Assembly (NCBI RefSeq): GCF_014486695.1
Contig: NZ_JACTAB010000009.1
Location: 1 to 64,000 of the forward strand
Source of the DNA: Flavobacterium buctense
GTDB taxonomy: Bacteria; Bacteroidota; Bacteroidia; Flavobacteriales; Flavobacteriaceae
Length of the DNA: 64,000 bases
Direction: 5' to 3'
Shown here: one piece after another, positions 54,977 to 63,710 of the stretch
Numbering within the stretch: the stretch's first letter is position 1
How the letters are laid out: every line of letters begins with the position of its first letter
Notes under the pieces: generated by a model
What the model was told of the DNA's origin: nothing
The model's database searches: none
Seen by the model: only the letters and a program-made list of their open reading frames with translations
Made by a program: the position numbers and the translations under genes

Positions 54977-56246
54977 AGTGGTATTTTTTAAACAGTACAC
55001 AGGCGTTTACATCGCCAAATCCAAAACTCGCTTTGGCTACTATAGTTAATTCTTTTTTAATCAGTTGTTGCGGAATGCGACTTTCGCCAATAATCGCCGT
55101 AATCTCGGAATGCAAATCTTCACAATTGGTATTCGGGAAAATAAAACCGTGGTGCAATTGCAACACCGAAGCCACGCTTTCCACACTACCGGAAGCCGAC
55201 AAACAATGGCCGACCATCGATTTTAACGAATTGATATATGGAAAATTATCGCCGCTTAAATGCAACGCTTCACTCCAATTTTGGATTTCCAAACCATCTT
55301 TGGCGGTCGCAGTCAAATGCCCATTAATAGTATCGATTTCATTTGGTTTAATATTCGCATTTTTCAACGCTTCTGTAATACATCGCTTCACCGCTGTGGC
55401 ATTGGGCGCAGTCATAGTTCCGCCACCACGTTGTCCGCCCGAATTGATATTGCCACCTAAAACTTCCGCATAAATCTTGGCACCACGAGCTAAAGCACTT
55501 TCCAAATCCTCTAAAACCAAAGCACCGGCACCACTACCGGGAACAAATCCTGAAGCTGTGGCCGACATTGGTCTCGACCCTTTTTCGGGCGTATCGTTGT
55601 GTTTAAAGGTACAAACTTTCATCGCGTCAAATCCACCCCAAATATAAGGTCCGGAATCGCTGGTACTTCCTGCCAAAATACGCTTGGCTTGCCCTAATTT
55701 GATGCGTTCATAAGCCATCAAAATGCTTTCGGTTCCGGTGGTACAAGCAGAAGAATTGGTCGTGACTTGATTGCCCAAACCTAATTTTCCACCGAGATAA
55801 GCACTGACTCCACTGTTCATCGTTTGCGCTACGGCAGTACTGCCTAATCTTCGGGTTTGGAGTTCGTCAATTTTATAAATGCTTTCGCGAAATTTATCAA
55901 TTCCGGAAGTTCCTGTGCCGAAAATCGTTCCGCTATCCCAGTCGGGTTCGGCGTTAGTTTCCATAGACAAACCGGCGTCTTTCCAAGCATCGATTCCGGC
56001 AATGACGCCGTATAAAATTCCTGACGAATTGAAATTTCGGAGTTCTAATTCGCTGAAGTATTGCAAAGAAAGTTCGGTTGAGATTTCAGGTTTTCCGGCA
56101 ATCTGACAAGAAAACTGTAAGCGTTCCAACTCGGCGTCGTGCTTAATCCCCGAAACCCCGTTTTGAATGGCATGGGTAAATGCGGGAAGCCCAACTCCGT
56201 TTGGAGCGACTATGCCTAGACCTGTGATGACAACTCTTTTGTTCAT
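54969..56246 (-). CDS. Beta-ketoacyl-ACP synthase (KAS II type)
   Basis: The 425-residue ketosynthase has the catalytic triad C168 (SSACTTG), H310 (NGHLTAT) and H347 (KSMVGHCLSASG). The second motif is NGHLTAT rather than the usual NxHGTST, which is unusual. It elongates acyl chains on the neighbouring ACP. It is tightly coupled to the ACP gene. The exact chain specificity cannot be read. Confidence 0.9.
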   Translation of the reverse strand: MNKRVVITGLGIVAPNGVGLPAFTHAIQNGVSGIKHDAELERLQFSCQIAGKPEISTELSLQYFSELELRNFNSSGILYGVIAGIDAWKDAGLSMETNAEPDWDSGTIFGTGTSGIDKFRESIYKIDELQTRRLGSTAVAQTMNSGVSAYLGGKLGLGNQVTTNSSACTTGTESILMAYERIKLGQAKRILAGSTSDSGPYIWGGFDAMKVCTFKHNDTPEKGSRPMSATASGFVPGSGAGALVLEDLESALARGAKIYAEVLGGNINSGGQRGGGTMTAPNATAVKRCITEALKNANIKPNEIDTINGHLTATAKDGLEIQNWSEALHLSGDNFPYINSLKSMVGHCLSASGSVESVASVLQLHHGFIFPNTNCEDLHSEITAIIGESRIPQQLIKKELTIVAKASFGFGDVNACVLFKKYHYD

Positions 56247-56295
56247 GTTAAAATTAATTTCAATGACAATAACAATGGCAATTTCAGTGAGGAAA

Positions 56296-56724
56296 TTATT
56301 TGATTATACCTGCGATGATTCCTTTGCAAACTTCTTCTCCTTTATCATTTATCATTTTCACTTGGCATTTTAATTTGCCGAAACGGAAATACATTTTCTC
56401 TGAAATCACGGTTACTTTTTCATTGGGATAAACCGGTTTTATAAATTCTATTTCACTTGAAGTTAAAGCGATTACACTATTTTTAGTAAATTCATTATTC
56501 AACAAATAAATCCCCAAACACACAACCCCGATTTGCGCCATGACTTCGGTTAAAATCACGCCGGGCGTTACCGGATTATCTTTGAAATGACCTTTGTAAA
56601 AATCTAAGTTTTCGTCAAAAGTATAGCTACCTTCTACTCCGTTTTCATTAATGCGAATGAGTTCATCCACAAACAAAAACGGTTTGGCATAAGGTAAACT
56701 CGATATGATTTCTGCTATTGTCAT
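56296..56724 (-). CDS. FabZ-like hotdog dehydratase
   Basis: The 142-residue hotdog-fold protein has the FabZ/FabA motif GHFKDNPVTPGVILTEVMAQ-type region (about 45-64), with the catalytic His in GHF and the acid in LTEVM. It would remove water from 3-hydroxyacyl-ACP. It lies 3 bp after the type III PKS gene and before the ketosynthase gene. No ketoreductase is present, so a housekeeping FabG may be shared. Confidence 0.85.
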   Translation of the reverse strand: MTIAEIISSLPYAKPFLFVDELIRINENGVEGSYTFDENLDFYKGHFKDNPVTPGVILTEVMAQIGVVCLGIYLLNNEFTKNSVIALTSSEIEFIKPVYPNEKVTVISEKMYFRFGKLKCQVKMINDKGEEVCKGIIAGIIK

Positions 56725-56727
56725 ATT

Positions 56728-57780
56728 TTAAAATGCTAATAAAATGCGTTGTGCTGAAAATCCCGGACCGAAACTCAGCATTAATCCTTTTTCGCCTTTT
56801 GGCGGTTTATTGTCCATAATGCGTTCTAAAACGTACAATACTGTTGAGCTCGACATGTTGCCGTACAATCGCAACACTTCTTTCGTGTCGTCTATATTTT
56901 TGCCTAAATCACCGAATAAATCTTCCACCGTTTGCACTATCTTTTTGCCACCGGGATGAAAAATTAAATGATCGATATCTTCCATCTTCAAATTGTTTTG
57001 TGCCAAAAAAGGATGAATAATATCCGGAAAATGAGCTGAAATAGTTTCAGGTACTTGGATATCTAACACCATTTGCAAACCCATATTCGTTAGTTTGAAA
57101 CCCATCATGTGAATGTTGTCGTAGAAATGGTACATCGATTCATCCAGGATTTCCGGACCTTCATCAGCTTCGTGCGACGACAACAAAACACAAGCTGCGC
57201 CATCGCCAAAAATAGCCGCACTCACAATATTCGCCATTGAGTAATCATTGAGTTGAAAAGTCGCCGTTGGGCTTTCGACTGCAATTACGGCTGCTCTTTT
57301 CCCGGGATTGGCTTTGAGGAAATTTTTGGCATAAATCATTCCCGAAATTCCGGCCGCACAACCCATTTCGGTAACAGGCAAACGCACAATGTCTTGGCGG
57401 AGCTTTACTTTGTTAATCAAATAAGCATCGAGTGAAGGAATCATGATTCCGGTACAGCTGACTGTGATAATGTAATCTAAATCCGTTGGTTCCCAATGCG
57501 CTTTTGCTAAAGCTTTAACCAAAACCTTTTCGCCTAAATCAATCATTTCACGCACATAAATATCGTTTCTCGATTCAAAAGAAGTATTGGTAAAAACTTC
57601 AATCGGATCCATAATAGAATAGCGTTTGTCGACCATCGCGCCTTCGAATATTTTTTTGACTTTCCGAATAAAGCGTTCGTCCTGACCGAAAAGCCATGCG
57701 TCGAGATACGGGAGAATTTCCGCTGTAGTTCGGGAGAATTTCGGTAATTCTTTGGCGACTGATTTAATTTTTACACTCAT
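56728..57780 (-). CDS. Type III polyketide synthase (chalcone-synthase superfamily)
   Basis: The 350-residue enzyme has the Cys-His-Asn triad C141 (MGCAAGISG), H275 (FHPGGKK) and N308 (GNMSSSTVL), with GPGFSAQ at the C terminus. Type III PKSs extend an acyl starter with malonyl-CoA and cyclise it to resorcinols or pyrones. The flanking KAS, FabZ-like and ACP genes suggest a fatty-acyl starter. An alkylresorcinol or alkylpyrone product is inferred. Confidence 0.92.
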   Translation of the reverse strand: MSVKIKSVAKELPKFSRTTAEILPYLDAWLFGQDERFIRKVKKIFEGAMVDKRYSIMDPIEVFTNTSFESRNDIYVREMIDLGEKVLVKALAKAHWEPTDLDYIITVSCTGIMIPSLDAYLINKVKLRQDIVRLPVTEMGCAAGISGMIYAKNFLKANPGKRAAVIAVESPTATFQLNDYSMANIVSAAIFGDGAACVLLSSHEADEGPEILDESMYHFYDNIHMMGFKLTNMGLQMVLDIQVPETISAHFPDIIHPFLAQNNLKMEDIDHLIFHPGGKKIVQTVEDLFGDLGKNIDDTKEVLRLYGNMSSSTVLYVLERIMDNKPPKGEKGLMLSFGPGFSAQRILLAF

Positions 57781-57790
57781 GGGTTTGATT

Positions 57791-57826
57791 TCAATGTCAA
57801 TGACAATATCAATGTCAATGACAATA
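57791..57826. repeat. Perfect 18-bp tandem repeat upstream of the PKS gene
   Basis: TCAATGTCAATGACAATA occurs twice head to tail in the 54-bp gap before the PKS start. Related TCAATGACAATAACAATG words occur at 56260-56278 before the ketosynthase start. Confidence 0.85.
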
Positions 57827-57834
57827 GTAAATAC

Positions 57835-58551
57835 TTAATTTGTTTTATTAATAATCCATTGGTAGCGAAATGCCCATTTCCATTGGATGGTATATTTTTT
57901 TAATTGTAATTCTTTTGAATAGTTTTCTAATTCGGCTTTTTTGAATCCACGTAAAATGGAAACCAATCCGTCTTCTCGTGACATTTCATTTAATTGGAAA
58001 ACAAAACACAAAGCCTGAAATAATCTATAAGCAATAGCGCTTCTTTGCAAATCATTAATCACGATTCCAATACTTGCCTTTTGATAAAAAACTTTCATTA
58101 AACTCAAGATTTCTTCGTCTTTGAAATGGTGTAAAGTCAAGGTACATAAAACAATATCATAGTCCAACGCTTTGAATTCGGCTTCAAAAATATCTTCACA
58201 TTGGTAACTGATGTTTTCATATGCTGTCGACAAGGTTTTCGCATGACTGATCGTAAACGCATTGGCATCGATGCCTATTAAATTAAAACAGTAATCGTTC
58301 TGTTTACCAAACTCGGCCAAGGCTCGCAACATATCTCCGTTACCACAACCGATATCGACTATGGTTATTTCTCGGTCTTTTGGAATGCCTTTCAGCAATT
58401 GTTGAACACCTTGTAAAGTTAGTTGGTTACCACCTAAAAGCCGATTGATTTTGGCGATTTTATCTAACGCATCGCGCAACGTTTCGCCTTCTAAGGCAAA
58501 GTCGTCCATAATTTCGGATTGGTTGGTTCGGTATTTAGTATCAATCATCAT
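57835..58551 (-). CDS. Class I SAM-dependent methyltransferase
   Basis: The 238-residue enzyme has the SAM motif I VDIGCGNGD (65-73) and later motifs (LIGIDAN; YDIVLCTLTLHHF). It most likely methylates the PKS product on oxygen or carbon. The C-terminal region is extended and basic. It begins right after the flavoprotein stop (no gap), so both are cotranscribed. Confidence 0.88.
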   Translation of the reverse strand: MMIDTKYRTNQSEIMDDFALEGETLRDALDKIAKINRLLGGNQLTLQGVQQLLKGIPKDREITIVDIGCGNGDMLRALAEFGKQNDYCFNLIGIDANAFTISHAKTLSTAYENISYQCEDIFEAEFKALDYDIVLCTLTLHHFKDEEILSLMKVFYQKASIGIVINDLQRSAIAYRLFQALCFVFQLNEMSREDGLVSILRGFKKAELENYSKELQLKKYTIQWKWAFRYQWIINKTN

Positions 58552-59682
58552 TTAGGCGGAAATTGTTATTGGTTTGCCATGTGTTTTTTTGATAATCAAC
58601 GGCAACAAAAATGGCGCTATCATTACTATACGAAAAGCGATATTCGATAGTTTAGGCTGCAACAAGATATTGGCCAAAATTCTTCCAGTTCTTAGACGGC
58701 TTTTGAAATTTTTGTTCCAATTATGGGTATAAATTTGTTCCAAAGCTATTCTGTTTTTTATCTTTTCTTTAAAAAAGTCATCAATTACTTCGGCGGCAAT
58801 TTTGGCACTATGAATCGCCATCGCCATACCGTTACCACATAACGGATGGATTAATCCCGCAGTATCGCCTATCATCAAAATGTGATTTTCAACCGGAAGT
58901 TTTTGCTCGAATGAAATCTGGCTGATGGTTAACGGTTTATCGAAAAGCAGTTTGCTATTTTGAAAAATATCTTTTAAATGCGGATTTTGCTCCAAAACTT
59001 CTTTTTGGTATAAATCACTATCCTTGTGCTTTTTGAAGGTTTCATAGCTCGCCAAATAACATATATTGATTCGGTTGTCTTCCACTTTAGAAACGCCGCA
59101 ATAACCGCCTTTGAAATTGTGTAAACCCACAACTTTATCGGAAAATTGACCTTCGTAATGCGCTTTTACAGCCAACCAAGGTGATTTTTGTCGGATAAAA
59201 TTACGGTTCAATTGGATGTCGATATTGGAACGTTTGCCAAAAGCGCCGAGAACAATTTCAGATTTGATAATTGTATCTGTAGCAGTAGTGATAGTGAAAA
59301 TGTCATCGGCAAAATGGATATTTTCTACACTTTCGTGAATGATTTCGCAACCATTAGTAATTGCTTTTTGGTACAAATAATTATCTAAAGCATATCGACT
59401 TATACCAAATCCACCCAAAGGCAAAGTGGTATTAATTGTTTTTCCGGAAAAGGTTGAGAATTGTAGTTGGTTGATGTGCGTTGGTTTCAACTCATCGATA
59501 GAAATGTTTAACCATTGCCAATAAGGCAACACTTCATTGGAGATATATTCGCCGCAGACTTTGTGTTTCGGGTAGCTGTTTTTTTCTATCAACACAACAG
59601 GAATATCCAGCTTTCTCAGGTGAATTGCCGCCGTTAAGCCTGCCAAACCACCGCCAATAATGACTACTTTGTTCTGATTCAT
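58552..59682 (-). CDS. FAD-dependent oxidoreductase (geranylgeranyl reductase/monooxygenase-like)
   Basis: The 376-residue flavoprotein has the FAD-binding GGGLAG (9-14), CGEYIS near residue 43, and GDTAGLIHPLCGNGMA, a signature shared by p-hydroxybenzoate hydroxylase-type and geranylgeranyl reductase-type enzymes. In this cluster a ring hydroxylase turning a resorcinol into a quinone is attractive, as in the Streptomyces srs pathway, but a reductase is possible. It is the first gene of the cluster on the minus strand. Confidence 0.85.
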   Translation of the reverse strand: MNQNKVVIIGGGLAGLTAAIHLRKLDIPVVLIEKNSYPKHKVCGEYISNEVLPYWQWLNISIDELKPTHINQLQFSTFSGKTINTTLPLGGFGISRYALDNYLYQKAITNGCEIIHESVENIHFADDIFTITTATDTIIKSEIVLGAFGKRSNIDIQLNRNFIRQKSPWLAVKAHYEGQFSDKVVGLHNFKGGYCGVSKVEDNRINICYLASYETFKKHKDSDLYQKEVLEQNPHLKDIFQNSKLLFDKPLTISQISFEQKLPVENHILMIGDTAGLIHPLCGNGMAMAIHSAKIAAEVIDDFFKEKIKNRIALEQIYTHNWNKNFKSRLRTGRILANILLQPKLSNIAFRIVMIAPFLLPLIIKKTHGKPITISA

Positions 59683-59757
59683 AACAAAGTAAATTTAGCG
59701 AAATGATTGCAACTACAGTTATATAATTCTGTTAAAGTAATTTGAAGCGAAAGTGCA

Positions 59758-59795
59758 TAAAAAAACGCCAACTCGATTTGAATTGGCGTCTTCTT
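59758..59795 (-). terminator. Rho-independent terminator of acs
   Basis: Read on the minus strand, ACGCCAA and TTGGCGT pair and are followed by a T-run. It separates acs from the PKS cluster. Confidence 0.82.
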
Positions 59796-59796
59796 T

Positions 59797-61704
59797 TTAT
59801 AGTTTTCCTTCTTTAATCTCTTCGACTATTTCCGGATTTAAAAGCGTTGATATATCGCCGAAATTAGAGTAATCGCCTTCTGCTATTTTTCGCAAAATAC
59901 GACGCATGATTTTACCCGAACGCGTTTTAGGTAAGCCCGAAACAAACTGAATTTTATCGAGTTTAGCGATTGGTCCGATTTGGTCGGAGATTAATTGGTT
60001 GATTTCTTTAGCTAAGTTTTCTTGGTTACGGCTTTCACCTACTTCTTTCAAGATTACAAAACCATACAACGCGTTTCCTTTGATGTCATGAGGAAAACCT
60101 ACAATCGCACTTTCTGCTACGGCCGGATGCTCGTTGATGGCATCTTCAATTGGAGCAGTTCCTAAATTGTGTCCCGAAACGATAATCACATCGTCTACTC
60201 TACCGGTAATTCGGTAATACCCAACTTCATCGCGCAGAGCGCCATCTCCTGTAAAATACTTACCCGGAAATGCGGTGAAATAGGTTTCTTTATAACGTTG
60301 GTGATCGCCCCAAATCGTTCTCGCAATCGAAGGCCAAGGAAATTTAATACACAAACTTCCTGTGACTTGATTGCCTTCGATTTCGTTGCGCAATTCGTCC
60401 ATTAAAACGGGTTGAATTCCCGGTAATGGTAATGAAGCGTATGTTGGTTTAGTCGGAGTTACGAATGGAATTGGCGAAATCATAATGCCTCCGGTTTCGG
60501 TTTGCCACCAAGTATCCACTAATGGACAACGCTTTCCTCCTACGTGGTCATTGTACCAATGCCAGGCTTCTTCATTAATGGGTTCACCAACTGAACCGAT
60601 AACTTTTAGGGAACTCAAAGGGTATTTTTGTACATAATCCAAACTCTCTTTAGCCAAAGCACGAATGGCTGTTGGCGCCGTATAGAATTGTGTAATTTTA
60701 TGTTTTTCGATTACTTCCCAAAAACGACTGAAGTTTGGATATGACGGAACGCCTTCAAAAATTACCGTCGTGGCACCGTTTAATAATGGTCCGTAAAGAA
60801 TATAAGAATGTCCGGTAATCCACCCGATATCGGCGGTACACCAGTAAATGTCGTTTTCTTCGTAGTTGAAAATATTTTTAAAAGTATAAGCGGTATACAC
60901 CATATAACCGGCGGTGGTATGCACCATTCCTTTTGGTTTTCCGGTCGAGCCGGAAGTATAAAGAATGAATAGCGGATCTTCCGAATCCATGATTTCCGCT
61001 ACATTGTTTGGAATGGCTTCATCTAATAAAGGTTGCAACCAAAGATCGCGACCTTCTTTCATCGTTACTGTAGTATTCGTTCTTTTTACCACCAATACTT
61101 TTTCTACCGTTGGGCATTTTTCTAAAGCTTCGTCTACAATTCCTTTTAAGTCGATGGATTTATTGCCACGGTAACTACCATCGGAAGTGATGACCATCTT
61201 GCATTCACAGTCGTTAATTCGAGCCGCAACTGCCGAAGCGGAGAATCCGGCAAAAACCACCGAGTGAACAGCGCCAATACGGGCGCAAGCTAAAACAGCA
61301 ACTGCTAGTTCGGGAATCATGGGTAAGTAAATGCAAACTCTGTCGCCTTTTTGTACACCTTGGTCTCGGAGTACATTGGCTAATTTGGCTACACGTGCGT
61401 ACAATTCGTTATACGAAATGTGTTGCGCTGCTTCGTCCGGATTATTCGGCTCGAAGATGATAGCGGTTTTATCACCACGGCGGGCTAAATGTCGGTCGAT
61501 ACAATTTTTGGTGATGTTGACTTTGGCATCGACAAACCATTTGAACTTGGCTTGTTGGAAGTCAAACTCGAAAACTTTGTCCCATTTTTGGTACCAAGTA
61601 AAATTCTCATCGGCGATTCGGTCCCAAAATTTTCGAGGTTCACGAATCGATTTCTTATACATTTTGAAGTAATGCTCCAGATTCAGTATTTTGTAATAAC
61701 TCAT
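59797..61704 (-). CDS. acs: Acetyl-CoA synthetase
   Basis: The 635-residue enzyme activates acetate to acetyl-CoA through acetyl-AMP. It has LYTSGSTGKPKGMVHT, the DTWWQTETGG motif, YFTGDGA, and the C-terminal KTRSGKIMRR with the lysine that is regulated by acetylation in relatives. The length and conserved N terminus (SYYKILNLEHYF) fit Acs rather than other acyl-CoA synthetases. It could feed acetyl/malonyl units to the nearby PKS genes, but it has its own terminator. Confidence 0.95.
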   Translation of the reverse strand: MSYYKILNLEHYFKMYKKSIREPRKFWDRIADENFTWYQKWDKVFEFDFQQAKFKWFVDAKVNITKNCIDRHLARRGDKTAIIFEPNNPDEAAQHISYNELYARVAKLANVLRDQGVQKGDRVCIYLPMIPELAVAVLACARIGAVHSVVFAGFSASAVAARINDCECKMVITSDGSYRGNKSIDLKGIVDEALEKCPTVEKVLVVKRTNTTVTMKEGRDLWLQPLLDEAIPNNVAEIMDSEDPLFILYTSGSTGKPKGMVHTTAGYMVYTAYTFKNIFNYEENDIYWCTADIGWITGHSYILYGPLLNGATTVIFEGVPSYPNFSRFWEVIEKHKITQFYTAPTAIRALAKESLDYVQKYPLSSLKVIGSVGEPINEEAWHWYNDHVGGKRCPLVDTWWQTETGGIMISPIPFVTPTKPTYASLPLPGIQPVLMDELRNEIEGNQVTGSLCIKFPWPSIARTIWGDHQRYKETYFTAFPGKYFTGDGALRDEVGYYRITGRVDDVIIVSGHNLGTAPIEDAINEHPAVAESAIVGFPHDIKGNALYGFVILKEVGESRNQENLAKEINQLISDQIGPIAKLDKIQFVSGLPKTRSGKIMRRILRKIAEGDYSNFGDISTLLNPEIVEEIKEGKL

Positions 61705-61811
61705 TGTAAATCTTCTTTTATTATCGTTTTGTTATGTAAATATAAATATTCTATTGGTGCAGTGTTAAATTTTCTTGCTAAATAAGTATACATAAACTAA
61801 TCGATAATGGA

Positions 61812-62483
61812 TTACGTTAGAATTACGCCATCTTTCATCTCAATAATCCTATCACTTTTTTTGGCAAAATCATCATCGTGGGTAACGGCTATAATCGTTT
61901 GACCGAAGTTTTGGGTTAACTCTTGAAAAATATCAAAGACGATATTGGTATTTTTACTGTCTAAGTTTCCGGTAGGTTCATCGCCCATAATGATTAACGG
62001 ATCGTTTATCAAAGCTCTTGCAATGGCAACTCTTTGTTGCTGACCGCCGGAAAGTTTGCTGGCCGGTTTGAGTGCTTGGTCTTGCAAACCTAATATTTCT
62101 AATTTTTGATACGCTCGTGCTTCAATCTCATTTTCTGTCAATCGGCCCAATTTAAGTGCTGGAATCATCACATTCCTCAAACAAGAAAACTCGGGTAACA
62201 GATAATGAAACTGAAAAACAAATCCAATTTTTTCGTTTCTGATTTCGGCCAATTGGTCTGTAGTTAAACCGGTTACCAATTGGTTGTCGATAAACAATTC
62301 GCCTTTGTAATCTGTATCCATCGTAGACAATACATACAAAAGTGTCGATTTTCCGCTGCCCGATTTTCCAATCATAGACAGAAATTCACCTTTCTTCACT
62401 TCAAATGAAATGTCCTTCAACACCTGAAATTCGGTTGGCTGATAGAAAAATTTGTTGATATTTTTGGTTTCCAGTATGTTCAT
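61812..62483 (-). CDS. ABC transporter ATP-binding protein (LolD/MacB type)
   Basis: The 223-residue ATPase has Walker A GKSGSGKS (39-46), the signature LSGGQQQR and Walker B LIIMGDEPTGNLDS. The DEPTGNLD form is typical of the LolD/FtsE/MacB (extracytoplasmic FtsX permease) group. It is 1 bp downstream of the permease gene and forms one transporter with it. Confidence 0.92.
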   Translation of the reverse strand: MNILETKNINKFFYQPTEFQVLKDISFEVKKGEFLSMIGKSGSGKSTLLYVLSTMDTDYKGELFIDNQLVTGLTTDQLAEIRNEKIGFVFQFHYLLPEFSCLRNVMIPALKLGRLTENEIEARAYQKLEILGLQDQALKPASKLSGGQQQRVAIARALINDPLIIMGDEPTGNLDSKNTNIVFDIFQELTQNFGQTIIAVTHDDDFAKKSDRIIEMKDGVILT

Positions 62484-62484
62484 A

Positions 62485-63708
62485 TTATTTTCTTAGGATT
62501 TCAACAGGATCTACATTGGCAGCTTTTTTGGCAGGAATATATCCGGCGAAGAAGGTAATAATTAAACCTATGACGATTCCTTGAACAAATTTCTTCATTT
62601 CATAATCTATCGGAAAATATCCAATATCGCCACCGACATAAACATTTTTTAAAATAGTAATCAATATCACTGCCAAAATCATACCGCCAACTACACCCAT
62701 AATTCCGATAGAAACGGCTTGTGTCACGAATATTTTGATTACATCATTTCCTTTAAAACCCATTGCTTTCAAGATGGCAATGTCATTTATTTTTTGCGAA
62801 ACCGTCATATTCAAAATGTTATAAATTCCGAAACCGGCCACTAATAAAATGGTGAATGAAACAAAAGTGATGATCATTTTTCGCATCTTATTGCCCGCCA
62901 TAACGGTTTCATTGGCTTGTTTCCATCCTTCGGCTTTGTAACCAGTTAGATTTTGAATTTTTTGGGCCACCATTTCCGCATTTTCAGCGTCATCAATATT
63001 GACATTGATGTCAGTGATATAACTCGTTCCTTCTTTGAGCAGTTGTTGGGAAACTGAAATATTGATATACGACTTTGTCTTATCTGTATTGGCATTATTA
63101 GTTTTAAAAATACCAACGATTTTAAAGGTACGGTTCACACCTTTGGAAGAAGTGAGGTTGATATTGTCGTTTACGGCCAAATTCATCTTCTCGGAAATGC
63201 CGCTGCCAATCACTATTCCGTTCGGATTGGATTTCAACAATTCGAAATTCCCTTCCACCATAAATGATTTGATGTTGTACATGAGATTGGCTTCATCGGG
63301 TTTAATCCCAACTGCCAAGCCCGAAATCTGTGATTTGCCGTTGTTGTAAAACACATTGGTATTCACTTGAGGCGTAACGACAGTAACTTCTTTTTGTTTT
63401 AAAATGGTTTCGATAACCAAATTCGGATTGATAATCGTATTGTTAACCGGAACAACTTTAGGATTGATAATTATGGGTGTAGTTTCTTGCTTACCGATTA
63501 AAGGTTTGCTGATTTCATCGTCTTTGTAAACTCTGATGTGCGAAGTAGATTTGAAAATAGAAGCATTCGAACTTTTATCAAAACCCACCATCATGCAATT
63601 CATAAAAATATAAATCGACATGCCCAATACAACACCCAAAACCGCTACAGCCGTGAGCTTTTTATTGGAAACAATATAGGTTTTGGCAATGACGAAATTG
63701 ATATTCAT
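62485..63708 (-). CDS. ABC transporter permease (MacB/FtsX type)
   Basis: The 407-residue protein has one N-terminal transmembrane helix (about 18-38), a large periplasmic MacB-like domain (about 40-275) and three C-terminal helices (about 282-305, 335-360, 375-397). FGIYNILNMTVSQKINDIAILKAMGF is the FtsX-domain hallmark around 290. With the adaptor gene just upstream it resembles a tripartite efflux or lipoprotein-handling machine. The substrate is unknown. Confidence 0.9.
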   Translation of the reverse strand: MNINFVIAKTYIVSNKKLTAVAVLGVVLGMSIYIFMNCMMVGFDKSSNASIFKSTSHIRVYKDDEISKPLIGKQETTPIIINPKVVPVNNTIINPNLVIETILKQKEVTVVTPQVNTNVFYNNGKSQISGLAVGIKPDEANLMYNIKSFMVEGNFELLKSNPNGIVIGSGISEKMNLAVNDNINLTSSKGVNRTFKIVGIFKTNNANTDKTKSYINISVSQQLLKEGTSYITDINVNIDDAENAEMVAQKIQNLTGYKAEGWKQANETVMAGNKMRKMIITFVSFTILLVAGFGIYNILNMTVSQKINDIAILKAMGFKGNDVIKIFVTQAVSIGIMGVVGGMILAVILITILKNVYVGGDIGYFPIDYEMKKFVQGIVIGLIITFFAGYIPAKKAANVDPVEILRK

Positions 63709-63710
63709 TT

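Noticed and set aside
59683..59700. A leaderless promoter (TTACTTTG) for the flavoprotein gene
   Set aside because: The element lies too close to the ATG, so the predicted start would fall inside the codon. The true promoter is not clear.
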